A stretch of 64,000 nt of DNA from Saccharum officinarum (taxonomy: Eukaryota; Streptophyta; Magnoliopsida; Poales; Poaceae): contig CM036170.1 in the NCBI GenBank assembly GCA_020631735.1, forward strand, positions 72,803,737 to 72,867,736, read 5' to 3'. Positions 22,618 to 33,600 of this stretch are shown piece by piece. The stretch's first letter is position 1. The number at the start of each line of letters is the position of its first letter. The notes under the pieces were generated by a model. It searched no databases. It was given only the letters and a program-made list of their open reading frames with translations, and was not told the DNA's origin. The position numbers and the translations under genes were made by a program.

Positions 22618-23768
22618 CAGTGTTGGCCCTAGGGAAATGCACGGGGTGCGACAGCCGAGGCTCCGGACGAGGGAGGGGCCAATGCCCAAGTATACAAACC
22701 CCAGGCCCTATAGTCCATTATCGAATTAGTGACTGCGTGCCGAGCAATCGCGCAGAGGTGGCGACGTTCGCGAGCGAGTGAGCAGCCTAGCAGTTGCGCA
22801 AACGCGGAGAGCCAGAGACACAAACAAACATGGCGCAAGGCGGCGGCAGCGACCAGGCGTCTAGGTTTCCAGGGCTCCACGCCTCCACCGCTCATCAACT
22901 TTGAGGACAAGTTTTACGATCAGCATCAGGCCATCGCCCATGAACCGATCAGTTTCATTTTTTCCTTATTTGTCTTTTGAATCCAAATCTGATTAATTAT
23001 TTATATAGTATTTTAGACTTCTACTAGTACTCAGTATTCATAGAGTTATGTTTTCCATCTAATTTATAAGGTGTTATAATTTTAGAATGTTACCTAAGAA
23101 ATATTTGTCGGAGGGTGAGAAAAGAAAACGAAAAAGACGAGAAGGTCAATTTATTCAATCACAAAAAAGTGCTATACATAAGTTCTTTTTCAGAATAAAA
23201 AATGTTGCAAGTGACTTTGCCGGATTCTATGTCAGCGCTTGAGATTCTTGAGTTTGTTATGGCTGCAGATTGTTATCCAAATGTTTCAGTTGCCTATTGA
23301 ATCCTCTTAACTATACCTGTGACTGTAGCTTCATCTGAAATAAGTTTCTCAAAATTGAAGTTGTTGAAGAACTATTTGAGATCACAAGAGAGCTTAAATG
23401 GCTTGTCTATGTGCACCATCGAAGAAGAATATCTTGGACACTATTGATTTCAATACCGTCCTTGATGATATTTGCATCAAAAAATACATGAAGAAGTATA
23501 TTTTTATAAGAAGCAATGAATATGATGGAGTTCTCTATTCTTTCTTAAGGTAATCACATATTAGTTCTAGAAGTACAAATATATTGTTGTTTAGTCTACA
23601 TTGTTCTTCGATAATCATACATGTTAAATTAACAATATATTATTGGATTTGTTTTCGCTATGCAAGTAAAATTTTCGTCTATATATATTATAAAATTTTA
23701 TACACGGTCTGGAGGGGCTATCGTGATGAGTTCACCGAAAGACCCTCAAAATGCTAGGACCGGCACTG
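22618..23768 (+). mobile_element. Non-autonomous hAT element with 8-bp target duplication
   Basis: Termini CAGTGTTGGCCCTAG and, inverted, CAGTGCCGGTCCTAG match at 12 of 15 positions and start CAGTG as hAT ends do. Flanks are CTCTAGAT (22610-22617) and CTTTAGAT (23769-23776), an 8-base duplication with one mismatch. The inside holds the two ends of a transposase-like gene on the plus strand with the middle missing, so it is an internally deleted derivative of an autonomous hAT element. Confidence 0.88.
23087..23505 (+). pseudogene. hAT transposase-like gene, internally deleted (MYM/TTF-type N end plus dimerisation C end)
   Basis: From the ATG at 23087 the frame reads MLPKKYLSEGEKRKRKRR...FIQSQKSAIHKFF, like the N-terminal basic segment of plant proteins annotated as zinc-finger MYM-type 1-like or TTF-type. 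In another frame, 23205-23440 gives MSALEILEFVMAA, then IPVTVASSEISFSKLKLLKN and LNGLSMCTIEEEYL, the hAT C-terminal dimerisation region. The catalytic centre between them is absent, and a TGA and frame changes break the rest. It cannot make a transposase. Family assignment rests on motif memory and not on a search. Confidence 0.75.
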
Positions 23769-23776
23769 CTTTAGAT

Positions 23777-24860
23777 GCACTAAGCAACAATTCCATGTGC
23801 TAGATGCATTGTGGACACATTGTGAATTCACGAATCACAGCGGAGGTGTCCACGACTGCTCCATAAAACCGCTCTCACTGAATTTAGATTCGCCCGCGTA
23901 AAGGTTTTCACATGCATGCAACAGACACGTGTAAATTGTAGCCTTGATTGTTTACTATAGCTAAAAATCTCCAAATAACCCCAAATATTTGCTATTGGAA
24001 CACCGTGCCCTCCATAATTCAATGTTTCAATTCATTCAAATTCAAGGCGCTCCTTGCCGCAGTCTGATTATCTTGACAAACAAGGAGTATCAGCCTCGGC
24101 GCAGGTCGCGTACTGGAAGGCCCAACTCGCGCTAGTCCAAGCAGGAGTGGACAAGTTAAGCTGGCCCAGCCCAGGAGTATCGTATCTAGTTGCCGTAGCC
24201 CATTTTGCAGCCTGCGAGCTGCCTACTTTGGGGTATCAAAATGTATTAGCTGAACTCTGAATATTTCTAATTCGAACCCTGTCCTCCGAGAGCTGTTCCT
24301 CTCGCCCAAACCGCTGTTCTTCTTCTTCTTCTTCCTCACGTTTCCTTTCACCTCTTTCTTCCATGTTGCTGCTCACACCCAGGCACACAGCTGAGAGTGT
24401 CCATTTGCTTATGATCGTGTACTGTACGCTCTTATCCACTTTCTAGGGACCACCCACGTTCGCGGTTTCACTTTCACCTTCACCTATAGCGGCGCTACTA
24501 CCTACTACAGCAAGTTCTGCGTGCAGTCACGCGCTCCTGCCTTTCACTGCTTCCGATGCTCTGCCTCCTAAAGCTTGCTCTACCGTCCGCCACGGGGAGG
24601 ATGAACCTAGCTCATGCACCGGCCTCATCAGTCTCACATGTCTGTTGGGAATCATGCATATATACAGAGTACTCCGTAACAGTTATGGGAAACGTGCCAG
24701 TTGACTTTTGACGTTTATAGTAATGCCATTTGTCTCCAAATCTAGCTCTAATGATACTTAGTATTGTAGTATTTTTTTGTCAAAGTTCAAACTGTTTGAC
24801 TTCTCGAAAAGCAGAATTGCATGTTTTTATGGACGGAGGGAGTAGTACATATCTGTTGGG
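23777..24860. other. Unassigned stretch with a Stowaway end at about 24720-24850
   Basis: Holds a (CTT)n tract at about 24316-24334, and a terminal fragment TTTTTATGGACGGAGGGAGTAGTA that is the typical end of a Stowaway MITE. No gene is recognisable; ORFs are short. Confidence 0.5.
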
Positions 24861-24863
24861 AAT

Positions 24864-25009
24864 GGCCTTGTTCGGCTGGCTGGTCGCCAGCCAGCCAGCA
24901 GTGCTTTTCTCTCACACCAGTTCAGCACCAGCCACCAGTCAGCCAGCAGTATTTTTCTCTCACAATAAATCAGCTTCAGCCACCAGCCACCAGCCAGCCG
25001 AACGAGGCC
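24864..25009. mobile_element. Short MITE, GGCTGGCTGG family
   Basis: 146 bases with ends GGCCTTGTTCGGCTGGCTGG and CCAGCCAGCCGAACGAGGCC, and AAT on both flanks (24861-24863, 25010-25012). Inverse orientation relative to the copy at 21539-21683. Confidence 0.88.
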
Positions 25010-25158
25010 AATATTTACATATCAAAATAACTAGCCAACGTTCTCTTAGGCCCCGTTTGTTTGCGCTCTGCACGCTCCGGCTCCTAGTTCACTGTTACGC
25101 ACTGTGTGTACACTGCTTTAGGGGGGAAAAACCGGCTCTGAACGGCGCCGTGAACTAA

Positions 25159-25400
25159 GGGGCTGTTTAGTTGGCAAAATTTTTGGCGAAACGCTAATGT
25201 AGCAGTTTCGTTGTTATTTGGTAAATATTGTCCAATAATGGTCTAATTAGGCTTAAAAGATTTGTCTCGTTCATTTCGTCTAAACTGTGTAATTAGTTTT
25301 ATTTTTTATCTATATTTAATGCTTCATGCATGTGTTCAAAGATTCGATGTGACGGAGAATCTGAAAATTTTGGCAAAATTTTTGGCATCTAAACGGTGCC
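25159..25400. mobile_element. Tourist-like MITE with TAA target duplication
   Basis: 242 bases from GGGGCTGTTTAGTTGG to CATCTAAACGGTGCC, flanked by TAA at 25156-25158 and 25401-25403. Close copy of 19981-20222 in the other orientation. Non-coding. Confidence 0.9.
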
Positions 25401-25403
25401 TAA

Positions 25404-26295
25404 CAGACCTCCGTAGAAGCCTGCCAAATTGCCAATCTCACTGCACCGTTTCTGGTTGAACTTTTGACATACGCTCCGTTTAGCTGAAAAATCATGACTC
25501 AAAATATTCTTCTACTGGACTCGGAGCAGCGATGCAGCAGGCAGACGGGCAGCCGGCAAGACGCACCGATCCCTGGATCCCATGATCAAAAGGCTGAGAA
25601 AAAGCTGCCAAAAATTGGAATGGGAAAGGGACAAGGCAGGCTGCACCAGTCACCAAGATGCATCGACCCGCCATCGAGGGCCGAACAGCGAAAAGAGCCA
25701 AGAGAGAGAAGATGCAGTTTATGAGTAGAGTAGAGAATTCCTCAAAAAAAAAGTAGAGTAGAGAAGGTGCAGACCGCAGATATTCATCGAAGGCGCCATG
25801 AATGTACTCGGTCGAGTTCTTTGTTCTGGACGTTCAAAATTTTGCCATACTGAAGATTTTGCAAACCAAAATTTAGATAAATATATTGCCATAAATTTGG
25901 CAAGAAAAATATAAAAGTTTAGCAAGTTTTGGTTGCAAACCAAATAGACAAATCTTTGACATGATAAATTTTGGAAGCGAAAAAATCAGTCCCTACGGAG
26001 TTTAGCAATTGATTCAACATTCGAACATGCGCGAACGATCATTGCTCACCGAACGAGTTTTATTTCAGACTGCAAACTGTATGCAGCACCAACGGCCAGT
26101 AGACCAGTACCTACAGCCTACAGAAGAACACAGCACAGCCCACAGGCGACAGGCCATAGCTATTCCAGCACAGAAGCGCGCACACTAGACAACACGCACA
26201 CCGCAAATCCTAGCACTACTAGCGACACTTGTCGACGGCGACGGCGCACGGGCGCGCGCCCACCCCTCCGATCTCCGAGCTCCGAGCTCGGAGCT
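25404..26295. other. Intergenic and 3' flank of the thaumatin-like gene
   Basis: No recognisable protein or RNA. The last few hundred bases before 26296 should hold the 3' untranslated region of the minus-strand gene. Confidence 0.45.
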
Positions 26296-27054
26296 CTAGT
26301 GGCAGAAGATGACCTTGAGCTCGCGCGGCGCGGCGCACTCGTGGGTGAGCGAGGGGCTGTCGTGCGCGTAGGTGAAGGCCTGCGGGCACTCGCGCTTGAA
26401 GAACTCCGAGTACTTGGACGCGCGGCAGGTGCGCGGGCTGTTGTACATGTTGCGGCAGCACAGCTCGTCGGTGCGGAAGGCCTCGCAGCCGCTCTTGCAC
26501 GCGAGGACGCTCCCCGCCGGGGACCGCAGCTGCAGCTCGCCGGGGCAGGTCTCGATGAGGTTCTTGCGGCAGGCGAGGACGGGGCAGTTGCCCCGGCCCT
26601 CGTGCGGGGTCACGGACAGGCCCACGTTGAAGCCGTCCACCACGCTCACGCCGTACGAGGTCTGGTCGCTGTTGCCGCTGCCGTGGTGGAGGTTCACCTG
26701 CGCCAGCGTCGCGGGCGCCGCGCCGCCGAGCCCGAAGCACTGCAGCCGCCCGCCGCAGTCGCCCGTGGCGCAGTGGAGCTGCGCGCCGGCGCCCGCGCAG
26801 CCCGTGCGCGCCCAGATGCGGCCCGACCAGGGGTGGGCCGGCGCCGGGAACGACTTGTGGGAGAGCGGCGGGAGGAAGAAGCCACCGCCCTCCAGGACGT
26901 CGTGGCCGGAGTTGGCCTGGATGCCCGGCCACACCGGGTAGGGGCAGTTGTTCACCACGGTCAGGGTCATTGGGGCGTAGTCGGCGGCCACCAGGAGGCC
27001 GCAGCTCAGGAGCGAGGTGGCGAGCAGGCGGAGGAGCAGCTTGGGAGAAGCCAT
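26296..27054 (-). CDS. Thaumatin-like protein (PR-5 family), large 16-cysteine type, secreted
   Basis: Single exon of 252 residues. I chose the ATG at 27054 (MASPKLLLRLL) because it begins a hydrophobic signal peptide ending near LLVAADYAP; an ATG 17 codons upstream would put a polar stretch before it. The mature part starts with MTLTVVNNCPYPVWPG. It has the family signature around QLHCATGDCGGRLQC and all 16 cysteines for eight disulfides, ending KVIFCH. No C-terminal extension, so probably apoplastic. PR-5 proteins are linked to pathogen and stress defence. Two of the five residues forming the usual acidic cleft are altered: TLAQV in place of TLAEF, and YGVS in place of YDVS. Codon use is extremely GC-rich, as in many intronless grass genes. 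Confidence 0.95.
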   Translation of the reverse strand: MASPKLLLRLLATSLLSCGLLVAADYAPMTLTVVNNCPYPVWPGIQANSGHDVLEGGGFFLPPLSHKSFPAPAHPWSGRIWARTGCAGAGAQLHCATGDCGGRLQCFGLGGAAPATLAQVNLHHGSGNSDQTSYGVSVVDGFNVGLSVTPHEGRGNCPVLACRKNLIETCPGELQLRSPAGSVLACKSGCEAFRTDELCCRNMYNSPRTCRASKYSEFFKRECPQAFTYAHDSPSLTHECAAPRELKVIFCH

Positions 27055-27141
27055 GGTTGAGTGGGTTCTTGTTCTCGAGCTGGTTGTGAGTTGTGGCCGT
27101 GACAAGTGAAGTGAGGACCGGGGTTTTAGCGGGTGGGGTGG

Positions 27142-27148
27142 TTTTATA
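27142..27148 (-). promoter_or_regulatory. TATA box of the thaumatin-like gene
   Basis: Minus strand CTATAAAAC, 88 bases upstream of the chosen ATG. This gives a leader of about 60 bases and supports 27054 as the start. Confidence 0.7.
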
Positions 27149-27413
27149 GAACGTGGGGGTTGTTGGTCCAGTGGGCGTCGTGGGTTTTGTTTGGCTCGAG
27201 CTGCGTCGAACTGGTGCCGTGGTGCGGGCGTGTCCGTGTCTCGAACTCTTCATGCATCGGTTACAAACCTCTCGCTTCAGCTTCGGAGCTTCCACCCACA
27301 CCTTCCATGATTCCATCCGAGGATAAACGCAGCACCTGTTCTTCACCGCAGTAATACGTACACGAATGTTTTCTCACTGGACTCGTGTCACCAATTTGGC
27401 TGTAATTCCATCA

Positions 27414-27642
27414 GGCCTGGTTTAGTTCGTGATTTTTTTTAGAAAATGATACTGTAGTATTTTCGTTGTTATTTGATAATTAGTGTCCAATTATAATCTA
27501 ATTAGGCTGAAAAGATTTGTCTCGTGAATTTCGTCTAAACTGTGCAATTAGTTTTATTTTTTATCTATATTTAATGCTTTATATATGCATCTAAAAATTC
27601 GATGTGACGAAAAACCTTGAAATTTTGAGAACTAAACATGCC
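27414..27642. mobile_element. Tourist-like MITE
   Basis: GGCCTGGTTTAGTTCG at one end and GAGAACTAAACATGCC at the other, with the family interior (ATAATCTAATTAGGCTGAAAAGA, TTTTTTATCTATATTTAATGC). It lies about 270 bases upstream of the thaumatin-like gene TATA box. Non-coding. Confidence 0.85.
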
Positions 27643-27998
27643 GCAATAATTCAAGTGGTACGCGAACACTTTGTCCACTGAGAAAAGAACAGAATGATTG
27701 TTCAGTCACATCTATTCCATGTTTGGTGTCAAGGCTATATTGTCTTTTTGCAATCACATCTATTCTATTCAGGTTTGCTATGGAAAAATACGTGTTCACA
27801 AGTTCAGTTTTTGGTGTTGCATTTCATAAGTTAATAACCTGGTAAATGCGTTAGAGACTGTTTTCAAAGATTATACTGCTCGGCAGGACTCTGGCGATAG
27901 AATCAAACATGACAATTGTCCCTATGATGCTTGCTTTTATCTTGGCCTTGTAACCATGACCAGCTGAAGAAGACGTGTCACATCCGTGTTTCAAACTT

Positions 27999-28286
27999 GG
28001 CCCGTGTTTAGATCCGGACTTGGGTGCCCCGATTCGGGTATGGTAGCAACAGTGCCCGTGTCGGGGGCACTGTAGCACCTTTTGTTTTTTTGTGCAAAAA
28101 AATGTTCAAAAATTGATTAATTAGACTCAAAATGTTCGTCTCGCAAAGTACAACAAAACTGTGCAATTAATTTTTTATTTCATCTACATTTAGTACTCCA
28201 TGTATTTGCGGACATTTTGATATGACGGAGAATCTTCTTTTTGCATACTAAAATTTGAGGATGGAATTGGGAAGTAAACCAGGGCT
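27999..28286. mobile_element. Tourist-like MITE
   Basis: GGCCCGTGTTTAGATCC at the left and GAAGTAAACCAGGGC at the right with interior TTGATTAATTAGACTCAAAATG and TTTAGTACTCCATGTATTTG. Non-coding. Same subgroup as 20794-21057. Confidence 0.8.
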
Positions 28287-29179
28287 TGCTACCTCGAAGA
28301 TGCCTATCCTTGAACTTACTTTTTCAAAGCAGCTTTAAAGAAAACAAGCTAGTAGCTATCTGTCTACTAGGTTTGTACATGCAGATGGCAGTACTTCGGA
28401 AGTAAGGATTGCCATGCGAGCGGGATCACTGTAGACCAATTTTATATGCAAAAAGTTTGTATAAATCATTTTATATAAACAAACATATGAAACTTGAAAA
28501 ACTCGCATTGAAAACAGGGTCCTAAAGTTGAGCTAGCATCCGCGGTACTTTACGTGGTAGCTTTCTTGGCAATGGCAATGCACTCCGTGTTCTAACATGA
28601 CCTTTTTCTCCTGAGCAAAGCTATCCTGTGGTCTGTGGATAAGCACGTCACACGTGCCATCATAAGTACATAGCACGACTGCACGACCTCCGCAAAGGAG
28701 ACCCAGGCCGCAGGGCCATCGGACGGTCAGGGTGGGGTCGCATAGGTCATGGGGTACACCATGGGCGTGGTGTCCAACCAATTTTATTCCGGCCTGGAGC
28801 TGGGCGAGAGGTGTGCCACCTTTCTTGCAACAGGGCGCACGGTACGTGTGGTGCAGCACAACAGTCAACAGCAGCGGCTTTATTATTCGCACAAGAACAG
28901 TCGTTTCCTGCAGCGGGCAGGCGAATCCTGCCACCGCCGGGCCCCGATCTTGTAGCTTCACGGATGGTATCATGACGTGAGGCCTGCATCGCGAATGCAT
29001 TGGCTTTGTTTGTTTTACCTTTTCAATCTTTCGCGTTCGGCGGTCGGGGGTGGAGCCGTCCGGCCCACATGTCGGAGAGCGGCGACGATGACCTCATGCT
29101 CCTTGCACTTTCTGAGGTTCTATGTGATCCAGCCTATCCTTTGTGATACAGCTCATTCCTGCGTGCCAAACACCGTGTA
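28287..29179. other. Unassigned intergenic stretch
   Basis: Contains a 155-codon open frame on the minus strand (29000-28533) rich in Cys and His but with no recognisable domain. ORFs on the opposite strand overlap it. I do not call a gene. Confidence 0.4.
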
Positions 29180-29976
29180 GAGCATCTCCAGCAGTCCTCC
29201 AAATCTTAATATGGTCCGTCATCTTCATAAAACTGTCATATTGCGAAAGATGATCACTTTTTCTTCTCAATATGGCCCCCTTTTTATTTAGCCATCAAAA
29301 AACACCCCATCTCCCCTCAAATAGAGGGAGAGTTACATCTCCCAAATATGCGGGGCCCACTGTAACTGTCACTCTCCTCCCTCTCGCCTCTCTCTCTCCC
29401 ATGGTGTCGAGCACACCGTTGCCTCTCACCTCTCTCTTTGCCATGGCCGCCGCCATCCCCAGGTAGGCCTGCACGCTGCCGCGCCTCGACCCACCGCCGC
29501 CCCCGGCCAGTCCCGCGCGTCACGCGCATCGGCCCACCGTGGCCAAGGCAGCCGCTGGCCCTGGGCAAGTCTGCGTGTGGGCGCACCTCGGCCTGCCGTG
29601 GCCATGGCAACCGCCGCCCCCGGTCAGGTCCACACACCGCCCGCTGCCATGGCCGCCACCTCCCCCAACCAGGCCTACGTAGATCTCGTGGGGAGGAGGT
29701 AGGCGGAGGGAGGAAGAGGCTGGGCATCGCGTGGTGATGGTCGGAGTTGGGGATGCCACCGCCAACGCCCGCAACCGGAGTTGGTGAAGACCGGATTTGC
29801 TACAAGCCTTTTTTTTAGCCTACGAGTGCGGGAGAGATGAACCGAGGGGAGAGAAAAGGAAAGGGAAAAAAAATAAAAAATGTTACTGATAGGTGAGTCT
29901 TATATATTGGGGAGATTTTTGATGATCTGCTGGAGCATCTCTCAATAATTTTAAAAAGTAGTATTGATAGATGCTC
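29180..29976. mobile_element. Candidate element with GAGCATCTCCAGCA-type ends
   Basis: Left end GAGCATCTCCAGCAG and right end AGATGCTC (followed by TTA) resemble the ends of 20242-20580, with a further CTGCTGGAGCATCTC near 29930. Flanking triplets differ (GTA, TTA). The interior 29390-29780 is GC-rich with CCATGG-rich, proline-coding repeats. It may be a MITE carrying unrelated sequence or two nested decayed copies. Confidence 0.5.
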
Positions 29977-30637
29977 TTAGGAGAAACCGATGCTAGAGTG
30001 TATGCGTTATGCATTTGCAGAATATATCACTCTGGTCTGAATCTCTTTAGATAGGTTCTTACCATTTGCGATGAACATTATGTTCGTTTTGCATTTAAAA
30101 GTGCTTCTAAAAAGCTTTTTGTCTTGATTAATTTTTTTTTGTATAAATAAGAAAGGCCAGAATAGAAAATTTCATCGAAACAAACGGTACCCACCTGCCC
30201 AATCCATTTATTCAAATTGTAGTGAGACGTAAAGATTGGGTGATCATTATAATCCTGTATCTCGCTTGTTTGGATATGATTATTATGATATCTTTTTTTC
30301 ATCAGCTTCTCAAAATCCGCTGAGGCTGAGATAAAAAATTCCAAACCGGGACCGATATTCTGAAGTACCCGAAGGGCCGAACCGCCGAAGGAATCGGAAC
30401 TAACGAACTAACACACGAGTAAATCATGGACAGCTCAGGGACCGAGTCGTAAATAGCCCATCTTCCCTAGCTTTCAGGTTCCAGCCATCGCGTTAACTGC
30501 CGCCTCCCCCCTCCCTTCTGCCGCACAGAGCCCAAATCGCGGCGGATTCCTCGACCTCCGCCCTCCAGGGAGCCGCTGCGGCGCCAGGTTTCGTGCACCG
30601 ACTTGTTTGCCCACCTCCGCCTCCTCGGCGGCGAACC
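29977..30637. other. 5' flank of the HVA22k-like gene
   Basis: AT-rich to about 30350, then GC-rich to the ATG at 30638. No clear TATA box. The leader probably lies in 30480-30637. Confidence 0.5.
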
Positions 30638-33600
30638 ATGGCTCTCCTCGCCCCCGCCATCTCCGGCGAGGTACGCGCCCTTCCCGCTCTGCTTTCCCAC
30701 GGAAACCTGGATCGCTCGTGCCTCTCGAGCTATCTCGCTCCCGTTCGTTCGCGCGTTCACCGGAAGGATCGGGGTGTCGTTGTCGTGCAGCTACTCTATG
30801 CTAATTGATTAATCGTGTATGGTTTCTGTCAGCTGGGTTTGGGTAGGGGGACGAATGTGCAGATTGGGTTGGGCGCGGCTGAATGTTTTGTACCGAAGGG
30901 CTGTGGCAGATCGTGGAACAAAACAGGGAGTTTCTGTTCGGTGGTTATGGAGCTTCCGTGCGGGTTGAGCCAAGTATGGTTGCCTTTCCCAGGGAATGAG
31001 GGAATCCTAGCCATTGTTCCCCAAAATTTACCTTCTTCCCCGTCACTGAAGGGCTGAATTGATTATTGTGAGAACTGGGACAGTCCTGTAACCGCCATTG
31101 ATCTTGCAGTGTATTTTGTCAATATGGTTAGAAAATCAGTATTATATTATTATATTAGTGGAAATGACAGCATCTCCAAGAGTTGCCTATAAAGCCTCCC
31201 AATCCAGGATTTTCGGTGAGAATTGAAAAACCTATCTCCAAGAGTTCCCAATCCCACCTCCCAATCTTTTGGCATGGAAAAAAATCACAGAACGCGCGGA
31301 TATATCCGCGCTTCTTCCACGCGTGTATCAGTCGGCCAATATGAGGTTGAAGGGCGTGGGAAAGAATAAAGAGTAGGAAAGGGTTCCTATGCAAATGTAC
31401 AACAGAGAAAAAATATATAAAAGTGGTTAGAATAATTTAGAAATAGTATATGATTGTTGATGCAAAATTGTCTTCTATATTTTAGGATTGAATTATTGGA
31501 AACTGTTGGAGATGGTCTTATTTATTTCTCCCAATACTTTTTGGCGACTTGAAAAACATGGTTTTAGGAAGAAATTTTTGGGAACTCTTGGAGATGCTCT
31601 TAGGGGAAAAAATATGAGTTTCAAGTATTAATCCATTTGTCAATCGTCATGTGAGCTTATTCGTGATATCTGATATGAACCAACCTGGTTACATACTCAT
31701 ATTCGCCAAAGCTGACTGAATAGATAATGACTTTTGTGTTTTAATGTGTTCAGTTTTTTTTGGATTTGATGCCTTTCAAGAGTGCACATGACTTGAATTT
31801 AAAATACCCTTTGTGTAGCAAATTTGTAACACCCAGTCACATGTCAAGAGTATCTTGCTCCCACTAGCACCAGGGTATTTTCTTATTTACGAAACATTCT
31901 TCATTTTGCTCGTTCCTTTTATCCTATGGTCCAAAATTTAATGGTTGATCCATGGAATTCAAGTGCTCTTAGTGCATCTGAATATGGACACTTGAATATT
32001 CAAATTCCTGAGCCGTGGATTGTGTTGATACTTAACTTTTCTAAAGATTTCAGGATAGATTCTTCATAGATTTCACAATTTCCAAAAATATTCATTGCAA
32101 CGTAAACGTTATTTATGATTTGTGTTAAAACTGTATTCGCAGGTTGGTTTGCGGCTCTTATTGGCGCCACTAAGCTCTAACATAGTCATCCGTACAGCCA
32201 GGTACTTAGACATTGTGATATGTTAACATGTTTATCTCTGTGTTGTGCTCCCTGGAAGTTGGTACTAGGGTGTATAATGAGTCAACTGCACTTTTTTTTT
32301 CGAGCTTTCTTTGAAATTGGCATAATCTTATTTATCATAGTCTCCTGAATTGTTTGAGACCCAACTTCAAACCGAGCTTAACGAGCTGAGCCAAAGTTGA
32401 AAGTCATTCAAAATCAAGTCATTTTCATTTTAAAAAAGAAAAACGAGTTCAATCCGAGCACTTTTGAAACGAGCCACCAAGCCAGCTTAACAAGCTTTTT
32501 TGTCCAGCCCTCTGGTATTGGTATGAGGTATGATACTAGAAAAGGTCGATAGCTTATGCTGTGCCAATAAAATAGTATATGTTATAAACTGTCCAATGGC
32601 CATACAGATGCCCATTCCTTGTAGTTTATCAGGTTTATATTTTTCTGCAAACAGTTTATGCTGGCAATAGCCAATAGCTACAACTTCAATCTATGTGAGC
32701 TGGGCATCATCTGTAACTAGAACATTTTTGTCTGCTATTAGGCACGATATTTTCATGTTAAATTGCTTGGTTGCCTTATTTAATGTAATAAATGATAAAA
32801 TATACATTATTTTGGCTTTCCTTTTCAAAAGTGTGCTACCATCATTGTATGGGTAATGATTTAATTCACGTTTTTTTATTCTTACCTCATGCTGCTGCAG
32901 TTGTGCTGTGGGATCGGTCTACCTGTATACTCCACTTTCAGAGCTATAGAGAAGAAGGATGAAAAAGAGAAAGAGCGGTTGCTTTTGTATTGGGCAGGTC
33001 TGTAAGGAGATGAATTTTTTAGTATTTTTCAATAGTAGCTAATCAACTTATTTTAGTACTAAGTATATTGATGAAAATGCTGTACAAACTTTTGCTACTT
33101 TTAGCATTATGCGGCAAAGCTGTGCATATGTTGTTGTACTTTATGGAGTTATTCAGCTGGTTGTATTTGATATTCAAGTAATATTCTGGATTTAGTACCC
33201 ACTGTTTATTTTCCCTGTCATAAATAGTCTTAGCTAATATTGCATGGGCACAAACTTGCCTTCTCTTGATTTAACAAGTTATAGACTTGGATCCTGTTTG
33301 GGTGTCATAGTTCTCAGAAAGGGGAAAACCATGGTATTCATAAACTACAATTTTAGAAACCTATGTAACATCACAGTTTAGAAAAAAGAGGCCCGGGTTC
33401 AAGTTTCTTAAATTCTAAAAAAGGCTACGTTTTGGCAATAGTATTGTTTTGAAAACTACAAATTTATTATTTATTATATCCAACACCTTATAGTTTTTAA
33501 AACCAAAAAATTCTTTTAGCGAAACTATAGTGTTTTCTGAAAATTCCAAAATATTTTACATTCAACCAGGTCCTTAATAATACCATAAGAATGAGAAATT

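Noticed and set aside
26299..27060. Long open frames on the plus strand opposite the thaumatin-like gene
   Set aside because: They mirror the real gene; GC-rich third codon positions remove stops on the other strand. No domain is recognisable.
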